Origin: Nostoc sp. UHCC 0926
GTDB lineage: Bacteria > Cyanobacteriota > Cyanobacteriia > Cyanobacteriales > Nostocaceae
DNA length: 64,000 bases
Direction of reading: 5' to 3'
NCBI RefSeq assembly: GCF_028623165.1
Contig: NZ_CP117768.1
Location: 5,894,001 to 5,958,000, forward strand
The notes beneath the pieces were generated by a model. That model saw only the letters and a program-made list of their open reading frames with translations, had not been told where the DNA came from and did no database searches. Position numbers and translations under genes: made by a program. This document shows positions 1 to 8,499 of this stretch, piece after piece; the first letter of the stretch is position 1; the number at the start of each line of letters is the position of its first letter.

Positions 1-2
1 TT

Positions 3-1283
3 TTAGAAGCAGTTGTCGAGCGGATACCGCCACCACCGAATACGATAAATGAACGCTTACGGGCATTAATATTTGATAGCTATTACGACAGCTACCGGGG
101 AGTAATTGTGTATTTCCGGGTGATGGATGGCACCGTGAAAAAAGGCGATCGCATCCATTTAATGGCATCCGGTAAAGAATTTGAAATTGATGAGTTAGGC
201 GTCCTTTCTCCTACTCAAAAGCAAGTTGAAGAACTGCACGCTGGGGAAGTCGGCTATTTAGGAGCGGCAATTAGAGCTGTAGCTGATGCCCGGGTAGGAG
301 ACACAATTACCCTAAGTAAGGCGAAAGCGGAGTCACCCTTACCAGGTTACGCAGAAGCCAACCCGATGGTTTATTGTGGGATGTTCCCCATTGATGCTGA
401 TCAATTTGAAGACTTGCGGGAAGCCTTAGAAAAGCTCGAACTCAACGATGCGGCACTGCACTACGAACCAGAAACTTCTAGCGCGATGGGGTTTGGTTTC
501 CGTTGCGGATTTTTGGGCTTGCTGCACATGGAAATTGTCCAGGAACGGCTAGAGCGAGAGTATAATCTCGATTTAATCATTACAGCCCCCTCGGTGGTTT
601 ATAAGGTGATCACCCTGAAAGGGGAGGAAGTGTACATCGATAATCCCAGCCGTTTACCTTCCCCCAACGATCGCCAAAAAATTGAAGAACCCTACGTCCA
701 AGTAGAGATGATTACGCCGGAAACCTATGTCGGCAGCTTGATGGAGTTGTCACAAAATCGCCGTGGCATTTTCAAGGATATGAAATATCTCACCCAAGGA
801 CGAACCACCCTCACCTACGAACTCCCCTTGGCGGAAGTTGTGACTGACTTTTTTGACCAGATGAAGTCGCGATCGCGCGGTTATGCCAGCATGGAATATC
901 ACCTGATTGGCTACCGTGAAAATCCTCTGGTGAAGCTGGATATCATGATTAACGGCGATCCGGTAGATTCCTTGGCGATGATTGTACACCGGGATAAAGC
1001 TTACAACGTCGGGCGGTCAATGGCAGAAAAACTCAAGGAACTAATTCCCCGCCATCAATTTAAAGTGCCAATTCAGGCATCTATTGGTAGTAAAGTTATC
1101 GCCAGTGAACACATCCCCGCCTTGCGGAAAGACGTTCTAGCTAAGTGCTACGGTGGTGACATCAGCCGGAAGAAAAAACTATTACAGAAGCAAGCAAAAG
1201 GTAAAAAGCGAATGAAATCTGTAGGTACAGTGGACGTACCCCAGGAAGCCTTTATGGCAGTACTGCGCTTGGATCAAAGCTAA
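3..1283 (+). CDS. lepA: Elongation factor 4 (LepA), 3' part only
   Basis: This is the C-terminal 426 residues of LepA, the ribosome back-translocating GTPase (EF4), which is usually about 600 residues. The reading frame is open from base 3. The first residues read EAVVERIPPP and then LRALIFDSYYDSYRGV, which is the LepA linker after the GTPase domain. The G domain therefore lies off the left edge. The following domains (beta barrel, EF-G-like domains III and V, and the LepA-specific C-terminal domain with GSKVIASEHIPALRKDVLAKCYGGD) are complete. The protein ends in the usual basic tail (KKKLLQKQAKGKKRMK). GTG at 108 is an internal Val codon, not a start. The gene stands alone here, with a long repeat-rich gap behind it. 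Confidence 0.97.
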   Translation, partial: LEAVVERIPPPPNTINERLRALIFDSYYDSYRGVIVYFRVMDGTVKKGDRIHLMASGKEFEIDELGVLSPTQKQVEELHAGEVGYLGAAIRAVADARVGDTITLSKAKAESPLPGYAEANPMVYCGMFPIDADQFEDLREALEKLELNDAALHYEPETSSAMGFGFRCGFLGLLHMEIVQERLEREYNLDLIITAPSVVYKVITLKGEEVYIDNPSRLPSPNDRQKIEEPYVQVEMITPETYVGSLMELSQNRRGIFKDMKYLTQGRTTLTYELPLAEVVTDFFDQMKSRSRGYASMEYHLIGYRENPLVKLDIMINGDPVDSLAMIVHRDKAYNVGRSMAEKLKELIPRHQFKVPIQASIGSKVIASEHIPALRKDVLAKCYGGDISRKKKLLQKQAKGKKRMKSVGTVDVPQEAFMAVLRLDQS

Positions 1284-1328
1284 TTTAAAAGTGCTTAATC
1301 CTCACAGACAATTGGCTGCGGCTACATC

Positions 1329-1619
1329 TCAACCTGAAAAAACATAAAACAGACCTAACCCCCCAGCCCCCTTCCGTACTAGGGTTGGGGGAGTCAAAGC
1401 CCAATACATAGATTCTCCAGTCTTGCGCCATTGATCGAACTGCTCAAATGAATAGTCGCATTCAGGAATACCATCTGGTGAAGTTGTTTTCACTTCGATC
1501 CAATAGCTCAAATCCCAAATTGTTTTGCCATCAATTTCGTCAAATTCATCAAAACAAACAAGCTCAGATTCAAGTTCAGACGCTTCAAACGAAAAATTGG
1601 GAAAACGAGTTATACCAAT
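1329..1619 (-). pseudogene. Remnant of an unrecognised gene
   Basis: The minus strand keeps an open, protein-like frame reading SELVCFDEFDEIDGKTIWD and then SYWIEVKTTSPDGIPECDYS and FEQFDQWRKTGESMYW. Composition and lack of low complexity look like a real protein. No ATG or GTG start follows the upstream stop at 1620-1622, and the 3' end runs into the dispersed repeat at 1349-1392. I do not recognise the family. The simplest reading is a gene fragment left after repeat insertion and decay, although a short TTG-started protein is possible. Confidence 0.35.
1349..1392. repeat. Dispersed GACCTAACCCCC-type repeat
   Basis: The sequence starts GACCTAACCCCCCAGC and ends in GGGTTGGGGGAG, so the two halves can pair. 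Related copies are seen at about 14813, 27735, 30871, 38009, 54261 and 57874. This is a common intergenic repeat type in Nostoc-like genomes. It has no coding role visible here. Confidence 0.6.
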
Positions 1620-1650
1620 TCACGAAAACCCTGATACAAACAGATTTATC

Positions 1651-1893
1651 GTAGGGGCATGGCAATGCCCATACGTGTCAACTTAAGCCAAAACCCTTTT
1701 CAAACCTCGTTTACAGCCTCTGGCTGGAAATGCTCTTTCATTGCGGCTCTGCCGCAAGTCTTGAGGCGGCAGCCCCCCCGTTAGGCATTCCCAGTCAGAG
1801 ACTCTTAACGAGACAACGAGACAATCTCTAAAAGCTGTTTCTAAACTGGCTTTCACTTTAAGTTGACACCAATGGGCAATGCCATGCCCCTAC
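1651..1893. mobile_element. MITE-like element with 22-bp terminal inverted repeats
   Basis: The ends are exact inverted copies of each other: positions 1651-1672 begin GTAGGGGCATGGCAATGCCC and 1872-1893 are their reverse complement. A second inner pair (TGTCAACTTAA at 1676-1686 and TTAAGTTGACA at 1858-1868) continues the pairing. The interior (about 170 bp) has no gene. The structure fits a non-autonomous, transposase-mobilised element of 243 bp. Confidence 0.7.
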
Positions 1894-1914
1894 CAACGTA
1901 TTTGTAAGCTAATG

Positions 1915-1959
1915 CCTCAAAGATGATCAATAATGCTTACTTATTGATCATCTTTGAGG
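1915..1959. repeat. Perfect 19-bp hairpin
   Basis: CCTCAAAGATGATCAATAA (1915-1933) is followed by a 7-base loop and its exact reverse complement (1941-1959). There is no T-run after it, so a standard intrinsic terminator is unlikely. It lies 200 bp before the glycosyltransferase start. Confidence 0.7.
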
Positions 1960-2158
1960 ATTTATTGACAAGATGCGCTTATCCTGACCTTGCTTATTAT
2001 CCCTAGCATACAGTTGATAACCTTTGATAAGCTTTAACAAAATCACTGTTAAAGACATCTAAAAATTTTAGTAAACATACTCTCTGCATTCAGGATCCTT
2101 GTATTTTTAGATAAATGTAGTTTTTTAGATATTTGTAAAGTGTTGGGGAGTCTAGCAG

Positions 2159-3346
2159 ATGAAGATACTAGTACTGAGTTGGGAGTTTCCGCCGAGGATT
2201 GTTGGGGGAATTGCGCGGCATGTAGCGGAGTTGTACCCGGAACTGGTAAAGCTTGGGCATGAAGTCCACCTAATTACAGCAGAGTTTGGTCAGGCATCAA
2301 TGTATGAGGTAGTTGAGGGCGTAAAGGTGCATCGGGTGCCAGTCGGCTATAGTAATGACTTTTTCCACTGGGTAGTCAATCTTAACCTGAGTATGGGAGA
2401 TCACGGTGGTAAGTTGATTCTAGAGGAGGGATCGTTTGATTTAATTCATGCCCATGATTGGTTAGTAGGAGATGCTGCGATCGCTCTCAAGCATAATTTC
2501 AAAATACCACTAATTGCCACAATTCACGCTACAGAATACGGGCGCTATAACGGTATTCACACTGACATCCAAGGCTATATTAATGGCAAAGAAAACTTGC
2601 TGGCTTTCAACGCTTGGCGGATTATTGTTTGTAGCGACTATATGCGCCAAGAAATAGAACGAGTACTACACAGTCCTTGGGACAAAATCGATGTCATTTA
2701 TAACGGTATCCGAGCCGAAAAGAAACAGCATCACGTCGATTTTCATGCTTTGAATTTTCGCCGCCAATTCGCCACAGACGATGAGAAAATCGTTTACTAC
2801 CTCGGTCGCATGACCTATGAAAAGGGTGTACCTGTATTGCTCAATGCCGTACCTAAGATCCTTTCCCAAATGGGAGGTAACGTTAAACTTGTCATCGTTG
2901 GTGGCGGGAATACTGACCATCTCAAGCGCCAAGCCTGGGATTTGGGAATTTGGCATCATTGCTATTTTACAGGTTTTCTCTCTGATAGATACTTAGATAG
3001 ATTCCAAACTGTCGCTGACTGTGCCGTGTTTCCTAGTCTTTACGAACCCTTTGGGATTGTGGCTTTAGAAAGCTTTGCTTCTCGTGTTCCTGTAGTAGTT
3101 TCTGATACTGGTGGTTTTCCAGAAGTGGTGCAACATACCAAAACAGGCATTGTTACTTGGGCGAATAATCCCGATTCTTTAGCTTGGGGAATTTTGGAAG
3201 TGTTGAAAAATCCAGGTTATCGGCAATGGCTGGTAGATAATGCTTATGAGGATTTAGAGCGGCGCTTCAGCTGGCTGAAATTAGCCAAGCAAACTGAAGA
3301 AGTATATCAGCGAGTTGTGCAAGAGCGATCGCAAATTGTCTGGTAA
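2159..3346 (+). CDS. Glycosyltransferase family 4
   Basis: A 395-residue GT-B-fold glycosyltransferase, probably cytoplasmic, that moves a sugar from a nucleotide-sugar donor to an unknown acceptor. The N-terminus (MKILVLSWEFPPRIVGGIARHV) has the glycine-rich loop of the acceptor domain. The C-terminal half carries the donor-site signature PSLYEPFGIVALESFA, with the two glutamates of the E-x7-E motif, preceded by YLGRMTYEKGVPVLLNA. The start ATG follows TTGGGGAG, a plausible ribosome binding site. The gene is not in an evident operon, so the product (exopolysaccharide, glycolipid or glycogen-like polymer) cannot be told. Confidence 0.85.
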   Translation: MKILVLSWEFPPRIVGGIARHVAELYPELVKLGHEVHLITAEFGQASMYEVVEGVKVHRVPVGYSNDFFHWVVNLNLSMGDHGGKLILEEGSFDLIHAHDWLVGDAAIALKHNFKIPLIATIHATEYGRYNGIHTDIQGYINGKENLLAFNAWRIIVCSDYMRQEIERVLHSPWDKIDVIYNGIRAEKKQHHVDFHALNFRRQFATDDEKIVYYLGRMTYEKGVPVLLNAVPKILSQMGGNVKLVIVGGGNTDHLKRQAWDLGIWHHCYFTGFLSDRYLDRFQTVADCAVFPSLYEPFGIVALESFASRVPVVVSDTGGFPEVVQHTKTGIVTWANNPDSLAWGILEVLKNPGYRQWLVDNAYEDLERRFSWLKLAKQTEEVYQRVVQERSQIVW

Positions 3347-3356
3347 GCGACTTGTT

Positions 3357-3389
3357 AGATCCCTGACTTCTTGAAGAAGTCGGGGATCT
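3357..3389. terminator. Hairpin behind the glycosyltransferase
   Basis: AGATCCCTGACTTCTT and AAGAAGTCGGGGATCT form a 16-bp inverted repeat with one mismatch, starting 10 bases after the stop codon. It could end the transcript, but it lacks a T-run. This motif is also a common dispersed palindrome in Nostoc; a shorter relative lies at 51736-51766. Confidence 0.45.
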
Positions 3390-3783
3390 AAATCCAATGT
3401 AAATTTTCTTTGAAATTACATTAGTCCTTAAAGGATGTTTGAAAAGTATTATTGCTAACACCAAAAGGACTATAAAGGCACAAGCAATGTAGAGATTTTC
3501 ACAGAGTAGGGCAGAGAATTAATGATTACTCTGGGTTCTTATGGCGTTAAAAAACAGTACAAGCCCTGTACGCTGGAAATTCTACCCTCTGTAGTGCCAG
3601 AGTTAAGCTAGTGCGCGTTTAAATTGCAGATTTTTTCGTTAAAACTCTCATTAGTGCTTTGTCCGAAGTCAAATTGTAAATATAAGTGACTAAGGACTAA
3701 TGATCAAGGACGATCACGAATAAATAAGCAATAAAAATGCGTAATAGCCTAGCAATAATTGCAGTTTGCTCCAGTAGCTTAGT
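3390..3783. other. Intergenic stretch with a lone MITE end
   Basis: No gene is seen. Positions about 3427-3455 read AAGGATGTTTGAAAAGTATT, which matches the terminal repeat of the element at 47948-48151, but no partner end is found nearby. This looks like a solo end left after deletion. Confidence 0.4.
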
Positions 3784-4833
3784 ATGACAAAGGCATTCCC
3801 AAGCATAGCAAGGCGCTTGAAAAGTACAGGAATCAAGTTGTTGAATATGGGAACCTTCCTAATAAACCGTTTTATCGAAAACTGGAAACGCTACTTCCTG
3901 GGTGACACTGTTGATGTCCACCCCTCCCCCTCCTTTGATTTTGATGTCCGTTCTTCTTTAGCAGGCCCAGTCCTGAGCTTAGGTGGGGGTGGCCCCGATG
4001 TCGATGATGCCATCCAGTGGATGATTAACGAAGTGAGGGGAGGTACTGACTCCGCCACTAAAGTTAATGTTGTAGTTATCCGCACTAATGGTAATCACGA
4101 TTACAATCGGCTAATTTATGCCATGAGGGGCGTAAAGTTTGTGGAAACTCTTGTGATTCGCAATAGGGAAGAAGCAAACAAAGCTGAGATTTATGAAAAA
4201 GTCAGAAATGCTGATGTGATTTTCTTTGCTGGTGGCGACCAATGTGAATACATCCGCAACTGGAAAGATACCAAACTTGAGGCTGCCGTTAAGTCAGTTT
4301 ACCTTAAGGGTGGTGGTGTTGGTGGCACCAGTGCGGGTGCGATGATCCAAAGTGATTGTGTCTATGATGCTTGTGCTTCTTCCGAAAAAGGCATTGAAAC
4401 TAGAGACGCACTCGAAGATCCTTACCGGGACATCACTTTTACTTACAACTTTTTCAATTGGAGCAATTTAAAGGGAAGTATCGTAGATACGCACTTCGAC
4501 AGGCGGGAAAGGATGGGTCGAATTATGACTTTTATTGCCCGTCAAATTAAGGACGGTGTATCTAGCAGTGTTTTGGGCATAGGGGTTAGTGAAAGTACAT
4601 CGGTTCTTGTGGATAAAAACGGTTTGGTGAAAGTTATGGGTAGAGGTGCGGTGTACTTTGTACTTGGTAATCATATACCGGAAGTATGCGAACCCCGAAC
4701 GCCTTTGACCTTTTCCAATTACAAAATTTGGAAAGTTCGCAGGGGGGACACCTTTAATCTTAAAAACAGACCAACTTCTGGCTACTACCTCAGGAGTGTT
4801 AAAAGGGGACGGATTGATTCAAATCCCTATTGA
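3784..4833 (+). CDS. Cyanophycinase-like peptidase (family S51)
   Basis: A 349-residue member of the S51 serine peptidase family, whose cyanobacterial members include cyanophycinase, which cleaves the nitrogen store cyanophycin to beta-Asp-Arg dipeptides. The core motifs are visible: LSLGGGG near residue 65, FFAGGDQ at 147-153, and the nucleophile elbow GGTSAGA with Ser183. The 60-residue N-terminal part before LSLGGGG is basic and partly hydrophobic (LLNMGTFLINRF), longer than in a minimal cyanophycinase. No clear ribosome binding site precedes the ATG; ATG at 3847 is a possible later start. Substrate is inferred from family only. The gene runs straight into a 42-bp tandem array. Confidence 0.8.
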   Translation: MTKAFPSIARRLKSTGIKLLNMGTFLINRFIENWKRYFLGDTVDVHPSPSFDFDVRSSLAGPVLSLGGGGPDVDDAIQWMINEVRGGTDSATKVNVVVIRTNGNHDYNRLIYAMRGVKFVETLVIRNREEANKAEIYEKVRNADVIFFAGGDQCEYIRNWKDTKLEAAVKSVYLKGGGVGGTSAGAMIQSDCVYDACASSEKGIETRDALEDPYRDITFTYNFFNWSNLKGSIVDTHFDRRERMGRIMTFIARQIKDGVSSSVLGIGVSESTSVLVDKNGLVKVMGRGAVYFVLGNHIPEVCEPRTPLTFSNYKIWKVRRGDTFNLKNRPTSGYYLRSVKRGRIDSNPY

Positions 4834-4880
4834 GTGCGGAGTGGGGGACAAGGGGACAAGGTGGATGAACGGAATTCTGA

Positions 4881-5115
4881 GGTGGATTCATCCAGTTCAA
4901 ACACTCGTTAACGAGTATCAACGGTGGATTCATCCAGTTCAAACACTCGTTAACGAGTATCAAAGGTGGATTGATCCAGTTAAAATACTCGTTAACGAGT
5001 ATCAAAGGTGGATTCATCCAGTTCAAACACTCGTTAACGAGTATCAAAGGTGGATTCATTCAGTTCAAACACTCGTTAACGAGTATCAAAGGTGGATTCA
5101 TCCAGTTCAAAGGTG
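4881..5115. repeat. 42-bp tandem repeat array 1
   Basis: Five full units start at 4881, 4923, 4965, 5007 and 5049, with a partial sixth at 5091. Each unit holds the palindrome ACTCGTTAACGAGT. Because 42 is divisible by three, frames stay open on both strands (RWIHPVQTLVNEYQ repeated on the plus strand), but no start site or domain supports a protein. The array lies between the cyanophycinase-like gene and the SDR gene. Confidence 0.9.
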
Positions 5116-5166
5116 GATGAAACGAGTTTTCTAACTCCTGCTCAATGCCCCATGCCCCCTTACTTT

Positions 5167-5907
5167 CTACCAGGGAACCACGCCATTTTCATCAAAAAAC
5201 CCTCCGCTAGAACCATCATCAGGTAGAGTAGCAAGTCTTACTGCTGCGATCGCTCCCTGCTCAACAGTGCGATACCCTTGGTGTTGATTAATGTCAGTTG
5301 CTGTGAAACCAGGATCAGCAGCATTGACTTTAATCGCAGTATCTTTAAGATCAGCAGCCAACAGAACCGTGATCGCATTCAATGCTGTCTTTGATGAGTT
5401 ATAAGCAAGATACTTAGAATCAGCGAACTCACTATTTGAGTCAGAGTTTACAGTCAGAGAACCTAAACTACTTGATAGATTCACTATTCGCCCTGCTTTT
5501 GACTTCTTCAAAAGTGGCAACAGGGCTTTTGTAACTGCAAACACTCCAAATACATTTGTCTCGTAAGTGTGTCGCAGTGTTTCAATATCAACTTGACTAG
5601 GTGGAAAGCGATCGCCATCACTTACTATCCCAGCATTGTTAACAAGGATGTCAAGTTTACCGAATTCGCTCTCGATTTGTTTACCCGCAGAGTCGATTGT
5701 TTTTTGGTCGATGACATCAAGCTGAATTGTTCGGGCATCGATTTGATTTGAACGAAGTTTATTCGCTGCTTCTTCACCACGTCCTATATCTCTTGCACCA
5801 ACAAGAACAGTAGCACCTCTAGAACCCAATTGGCGGGCAATCTCAAACCCGATACCTTTGTTTGCACCTGTGATCAGCGCAACTTTGCCTTTTAAATCTT
5901 CTGACAT
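5167..5907 (-). CDS. Short-chain dehydrogenase/reductase
   Basis: A 246-residue classical SDR that oxidises or reduces an unknown alcohol/carbonyl substrate with NAD(P)H. The cofactor loop is TGANKGIGFEIA near residue 14. The structural NNAG motif follows (LVNNAGIV), then the catalytic serines in VNLSSSLGS and the YNSSK motif (Y-x3-K). The length is normal for the family. TGANKGIG with a following basic residue pattern resembles the carbonyl-reductase-like group. It converges on the tandem array and is not in an operon. Confidence 0.88.
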   Translation of the reverse strand: MSEDLKGKVALITGANKGIGFEIARQLGSRGATVLVGARDIGRGEEAANKLRSNQIDARTIQLDVIDQKTIDSAGKQIESEFGKLDILVNNAGIVSDGDRFPPSQVDIETLRHTYETNVFGVFAVTKALLPLLKKSKAGRIVNLSSSLGSLTVNSDSNSEFADSKYLAYNSSKTALNAITVLLAADLKDTAIKVNAADPGFTATDINQHQGYRTVEQGAIAAVRLATLPDDGSSGGFFDENGVVPW

Positions 5908-6006
5908 TATTACTTCTCTATTTTAATAAACACCCTAAACTGTTACCATCTTCAAGCAAGTCTAGTGTATAAGAAGTATGTGTCAACACAACATTCAGAA
6001 ATACAC

Positions 6007-6083
6007 GTAGGGTGTGTTATGCCATAGGCTAACGCACCAAAACATAAAGGGTGGTGCGTTACGGAAGCCGTAACACACCCTAC
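6007..6083. mobile_element. 77-bp MITE-like inverted repeat
   Basis: The ends are GTAGGGTGTGTTATG and its near-complement CGTAACACACCCTAC, with inner matching stretches GCTAACGCACCA and TGGTGCGTTACGG. Almost the whole 77 bp can fold into one long hairpin. It lies inside the gap between the divergent SDR and aldo/keto reductase genes. Confidence 0.7.
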
Positions 6084-6124
6084 TTAAATTTTTTAAAAAT
6101 ATCAAATCGGATTGCTATATAAAT

Positions 6125-6214
6125 AGGACTTACGCACACTCTACGATTCTTGGCGTCCTTGGCGTCTTGGCGGTTCGATAAATTAAGCTTTTTGGTGATT
6201 TTTGCGTAAGTCCT
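6125..6214. mobile_element. 90-bp MITE-like inverted repeat
   Basis: AGGACTTACGCA (6125-6136) and TGCGTAAGTCCT (6203-6214) are exact 12-bp terminal inverted repeats around a short interior with GGCGTCCTTGGCGTCTTGGC. A single related end, CAGGACTTACGCAC, occurs at about 57177. Confidence 0.6.
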
Positions 6215-6383
6215 GATAAATAAAAGTATGTGTCAACACAACATTCAGGATTTAGTAATCCTACATAAGTAGTGATTGGCTGTCATGTTTTCACCAGTAG
6301 TCATTCACACCTCAGATAGCGGTTGAGAAGATACTTGCAGCCTACACTAGCAATTGACTCAAAAATTCTTGGAGAAAGTAGAT

Positions 6384-7340
6384 ATGCAAACCAAACAGCT
6401 CGGCAATTCGGAGCTTCACATTACCCCAATCGGCTTTGGAGCCTGGGCGATCGGTGGAGGTGGATGGGCTTTTGGTTGGGGAGAGCAGGATGACCAGGAA
6501 TCGATCGCTGCGATCAATCACGCTCTCGACCTCGGCGTTAATTGGATTGACACCGCAGCTGTCTATGGTCTGGGGCATTCGGAGGAGGTTGTTGCTAAAG
6601 CGCTCAAAGGTCGATCTGATCGCCCCTATATTTTCACTAAATGCTCAATGATCTGGGATGAAAAGGGCAAAATTGGTAACAGCCTGAAGGCGGATTCTCT
6701 GCGGGGGGAGGTTGAAGCTAGTCTGCGCCGACTCGATATTGAAACTATCGACCTCTACCAGATTCACTGGCCCAACCCTGACTCAGAAATTGAAGAAGGC
6801 TGGACGACTTTGGCCAAGCTCAAGGATGAGGGCAAGGTTCGCTATATCGGGGTTTCAAACTTCAATGTAGAACAGTTGAAACGTGCCCAGGAGATTGCAC
6901 CAGTTACCTCATTGCAACCGCCTTATTCACTGGTTAAGCCCGATGTCGAAAAGGAGATTCTACCTTTTTGTAAGGAAAACAACATAGGTGTGATTGTTTA
7001 TTCACCTATGCAATCTGGCTTGCTTACAGGAAAGATGACACCTGAGCGGGTTGCTAATTTCCCAGATGATGATTGGCGCAAAAAGAATAGTGAATTTCAG
7101 GAGCCACGTCTATCTCGTAACCTGAAGCTGGTGGAGGTGTTGCAGCACATTGGTGAACAACACGATCGCTCCCCCGGTGAGGTGGCGATCGCTTGGACTT
7201 TAAACAATCCGGCGCTGACAGGGGCGATCGTTGGCGGACGTAATCCCAAGCAGGTGGAAGGAATTATCGGCGCTGGAGAATTTCGCCTCAATCAGCAGGA
7301 GCTAGATCAGATTGGCGCTTTTTTACGGGAGAATCCATAA
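6384..7340 (+). CDS. Aldo/keto reductase
   Basis: A 318-residue NADPH-dependent oxidoreductase of the aldo/keto reductase superfamily (TIM barrel). Catalytic residues are visible: Asp and Tyr in WIDTAAVYGLGHSE, Lys in YIFTKCS, and His in LYQIHWP. The cofactor end (IVGGRNPKQVEG) is also present. The ATG at 6384 follows GGAGAAAG, a good ribosome binding site, so it is preferred over an upstream TTG at 6354. The 3' end overlaps the convergent cysteine desulfurase gene by 53 bp. The substrate is not predictable. Confidence 0.9.
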   Translation: MQTKQLGNSELHITPIGFGAWAIGGGGWAFGWGEQDDQESIAAINHALDLGVNWIDTAAVYGLGHSEEVVAKALKGRSDRPYIFTKCSMIWDEKGKIGNSLKADSLRGEVEASLRRLDIETIDLYQIHWPNPDSEIEEGWTTLAKLKDEGKVRYIGVSNFNVEQLKRAQEIAPVTSLQPPYSLVKPDVEKEILPFCKENNIGVIVYSPMQSGLLTGKMTPERVANFPDDDWRKKNSEFQEPRLSRNLKLVEVLQHIGEQHDRSPGEVAIAWTLNNPALTGAIVGGRNPKQVEGIIGAGEFRLNQQELDQIGAFLRENP

Positions 7341-8496
7341 AAGAGGGATTGCGTAAACTTTGAATGGTAGCGATCGCATGTTTCGCCACAATATCAATTT
7401 CCTCTTGGGTATTAAACCGTCCAATACCAAACCGCACTGAGGCATAAGCTAGCTGTTCTGAATGTCCCAGTGCTGTGAGAACATGGGAGGGTGCAGTGGT
7501 TGCCGACGAGCAAGCAGATCCCGAAGAAACCGCCATTACTGGCTGCAATCCTAGTAAAAGTGCGGCTCCATCCACTCCTTCAACACTGATATTCAAGTTT
7601 CCCGCCAATCGCTCTTGGGGATGTCCGTTAAGATGAATTCCTTCAACTTGGGAAAGCTGTTCCCACAAGCTTTGCCTTAATTGGGTGAGGCGTTGGGTTT
7701 CTGTTGCTTGTTCTGCCAAAGCGATTTCTACAGCTTTCCCAAAGCCGACAATCTGCGGTGGATACAATGTCCCAGAACGCATCCCCCGCTCATGTCCGCC
7801 GCCATGCTGCTGAGGAGCCAGTTGCACTCTGGGGTTGCGCCTGCGGACGTACAGCGCTCCAATGCCCTTTGGCCCATATACTTTGTGTGCTGTTAACGAC
7901 ATCAAGTCAATTTTCATCGCTTGCACATCTAGGGGAATTTTACCAATAGCTTGGGCTGCATCGGTGTGGAAAATGATATTGTGTTCATGACACATTTCCC
8001 CAATTTCTGCCAAAGGCTGTAACACGCCAATTTCGTTATTTGCAGCCATCACCGATACCAAAATTGTCTCAGGACGGAAAGCTTTTTTTAACTCAGTCAA
8101 ATCAATCAATCCATCTTTTTGGACAGGGAGAATGGTAATTTCAAAACCGAGAGTTTTTAAATAATTACAAGGATCAATAACTGCACTATGTTCAGTGGCA
8201 ACAGTAATAATATGCTGACCTTTTTTAAAATAAGCTTCAGCAACACCTTTAATAGCTAAATTATTCGCTTCTGTTGCACCACTCGTAAAAACAATTTCTT
8301 CTGGTGTGGCGTTGATTGCTGCCGCTAAAATCTCTCGTGTTTGTTTAACAGCAGCTTCAGTTTCCCAACCATAAATATGGCTAATACTGGATGGGTTGCC
8401 AAAGTGTTCTGTGAAGTAGGGGAGCATTGCTGCTAATACCCGTTCATCTACGGGGGTGGTAGCATGGCAATCAAGGTATATAGGGCGAATAGACAT
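7288..8496 (-). CDS. iscS: Cysteine desulfurase (IscS/NifS family)
   Basis: A 402-residue pyridoxal-phosphate enzyme that takes sulfur from cysteine to form a protein persulfide for Fe-S clusters or other thio-cofactors. Motifs: YLDCHATTPVD at the N-terminus, TSGATEANN for cofactor phosphate, TEHSAV, the lysine of LTAHKVYGPKG (Lys205), and the persulfide cysteine in SSGSACSS (Cys329), which is the long-loop group I pattern. The C-terminus is slightly long and overlaps the aldo/keto reductase. It lies 3 bases behind the nuclease-like gene at 8500-9126, so the two are probably co-transcribed. No nif genes are nearby, so a housekeeping or DNA-related role is possible. Confidence 0.92.
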   Translation of the reverse strand: MSIRPIYLDCHATTPVDERVLAAMLPYFTEHFGNPSSISHIYGWETEAAVKQTREILAAAINATPEEIVFTSGATEANNLAIKGVAEAYFKKGQHIITVATEHSAVIDPCNYLKTLGFEITILPVQKDGLIDLTELKKAFRPETILVSVMAANNEIGVLQPLAEIGEMCHEHNIIFHTDAAQAIGKIPLDVQAMKIDLMSLTAHKVYGPKGIGALYVRRRNPRVQLAPQQHGGGHERGMRSGTLYPPQIVGFGKAVEIALAEQATETQRLTQLRQSLWEQLSQVEGIHLNGHPQERLAGNLNISVEGVDGAALLLGLQPVMAVSSGSACSSATTAPSHVLTALGHSEQLAYASVRFGIGRFNTQEEIDIVAKHAIATIQSLRNPSFMDSPVKKRQSDLAPAD

Positions 8497-8499
8497 AAA

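Larger units (their letters stand above)
5974..6248. repeat. 25-bp direct repeats exactly 250 bp apart
   Basis: The same 25 bases, beginning AAGTATGTGTCAACACAACA, occur at 5974-5998 and 6224-6248. The two hairpin elements at 6007 and 6125 lie between them. The first copy is in the SDR promoter region, the second in that of the aldo/keto reductase, which is transcribed the other way. Confidence 0.75.

Noticed and set aside
4881..5115. CRISPR array
   Set aside because: Repeats are directly tandem without unique spacers, and no cas genes are present in the window.
4796..5134. Open frames of 112 and 86 codons over array 1
   Set aside because: They follow from a 42-bp period without stops on both strands and have no start signals or domains.
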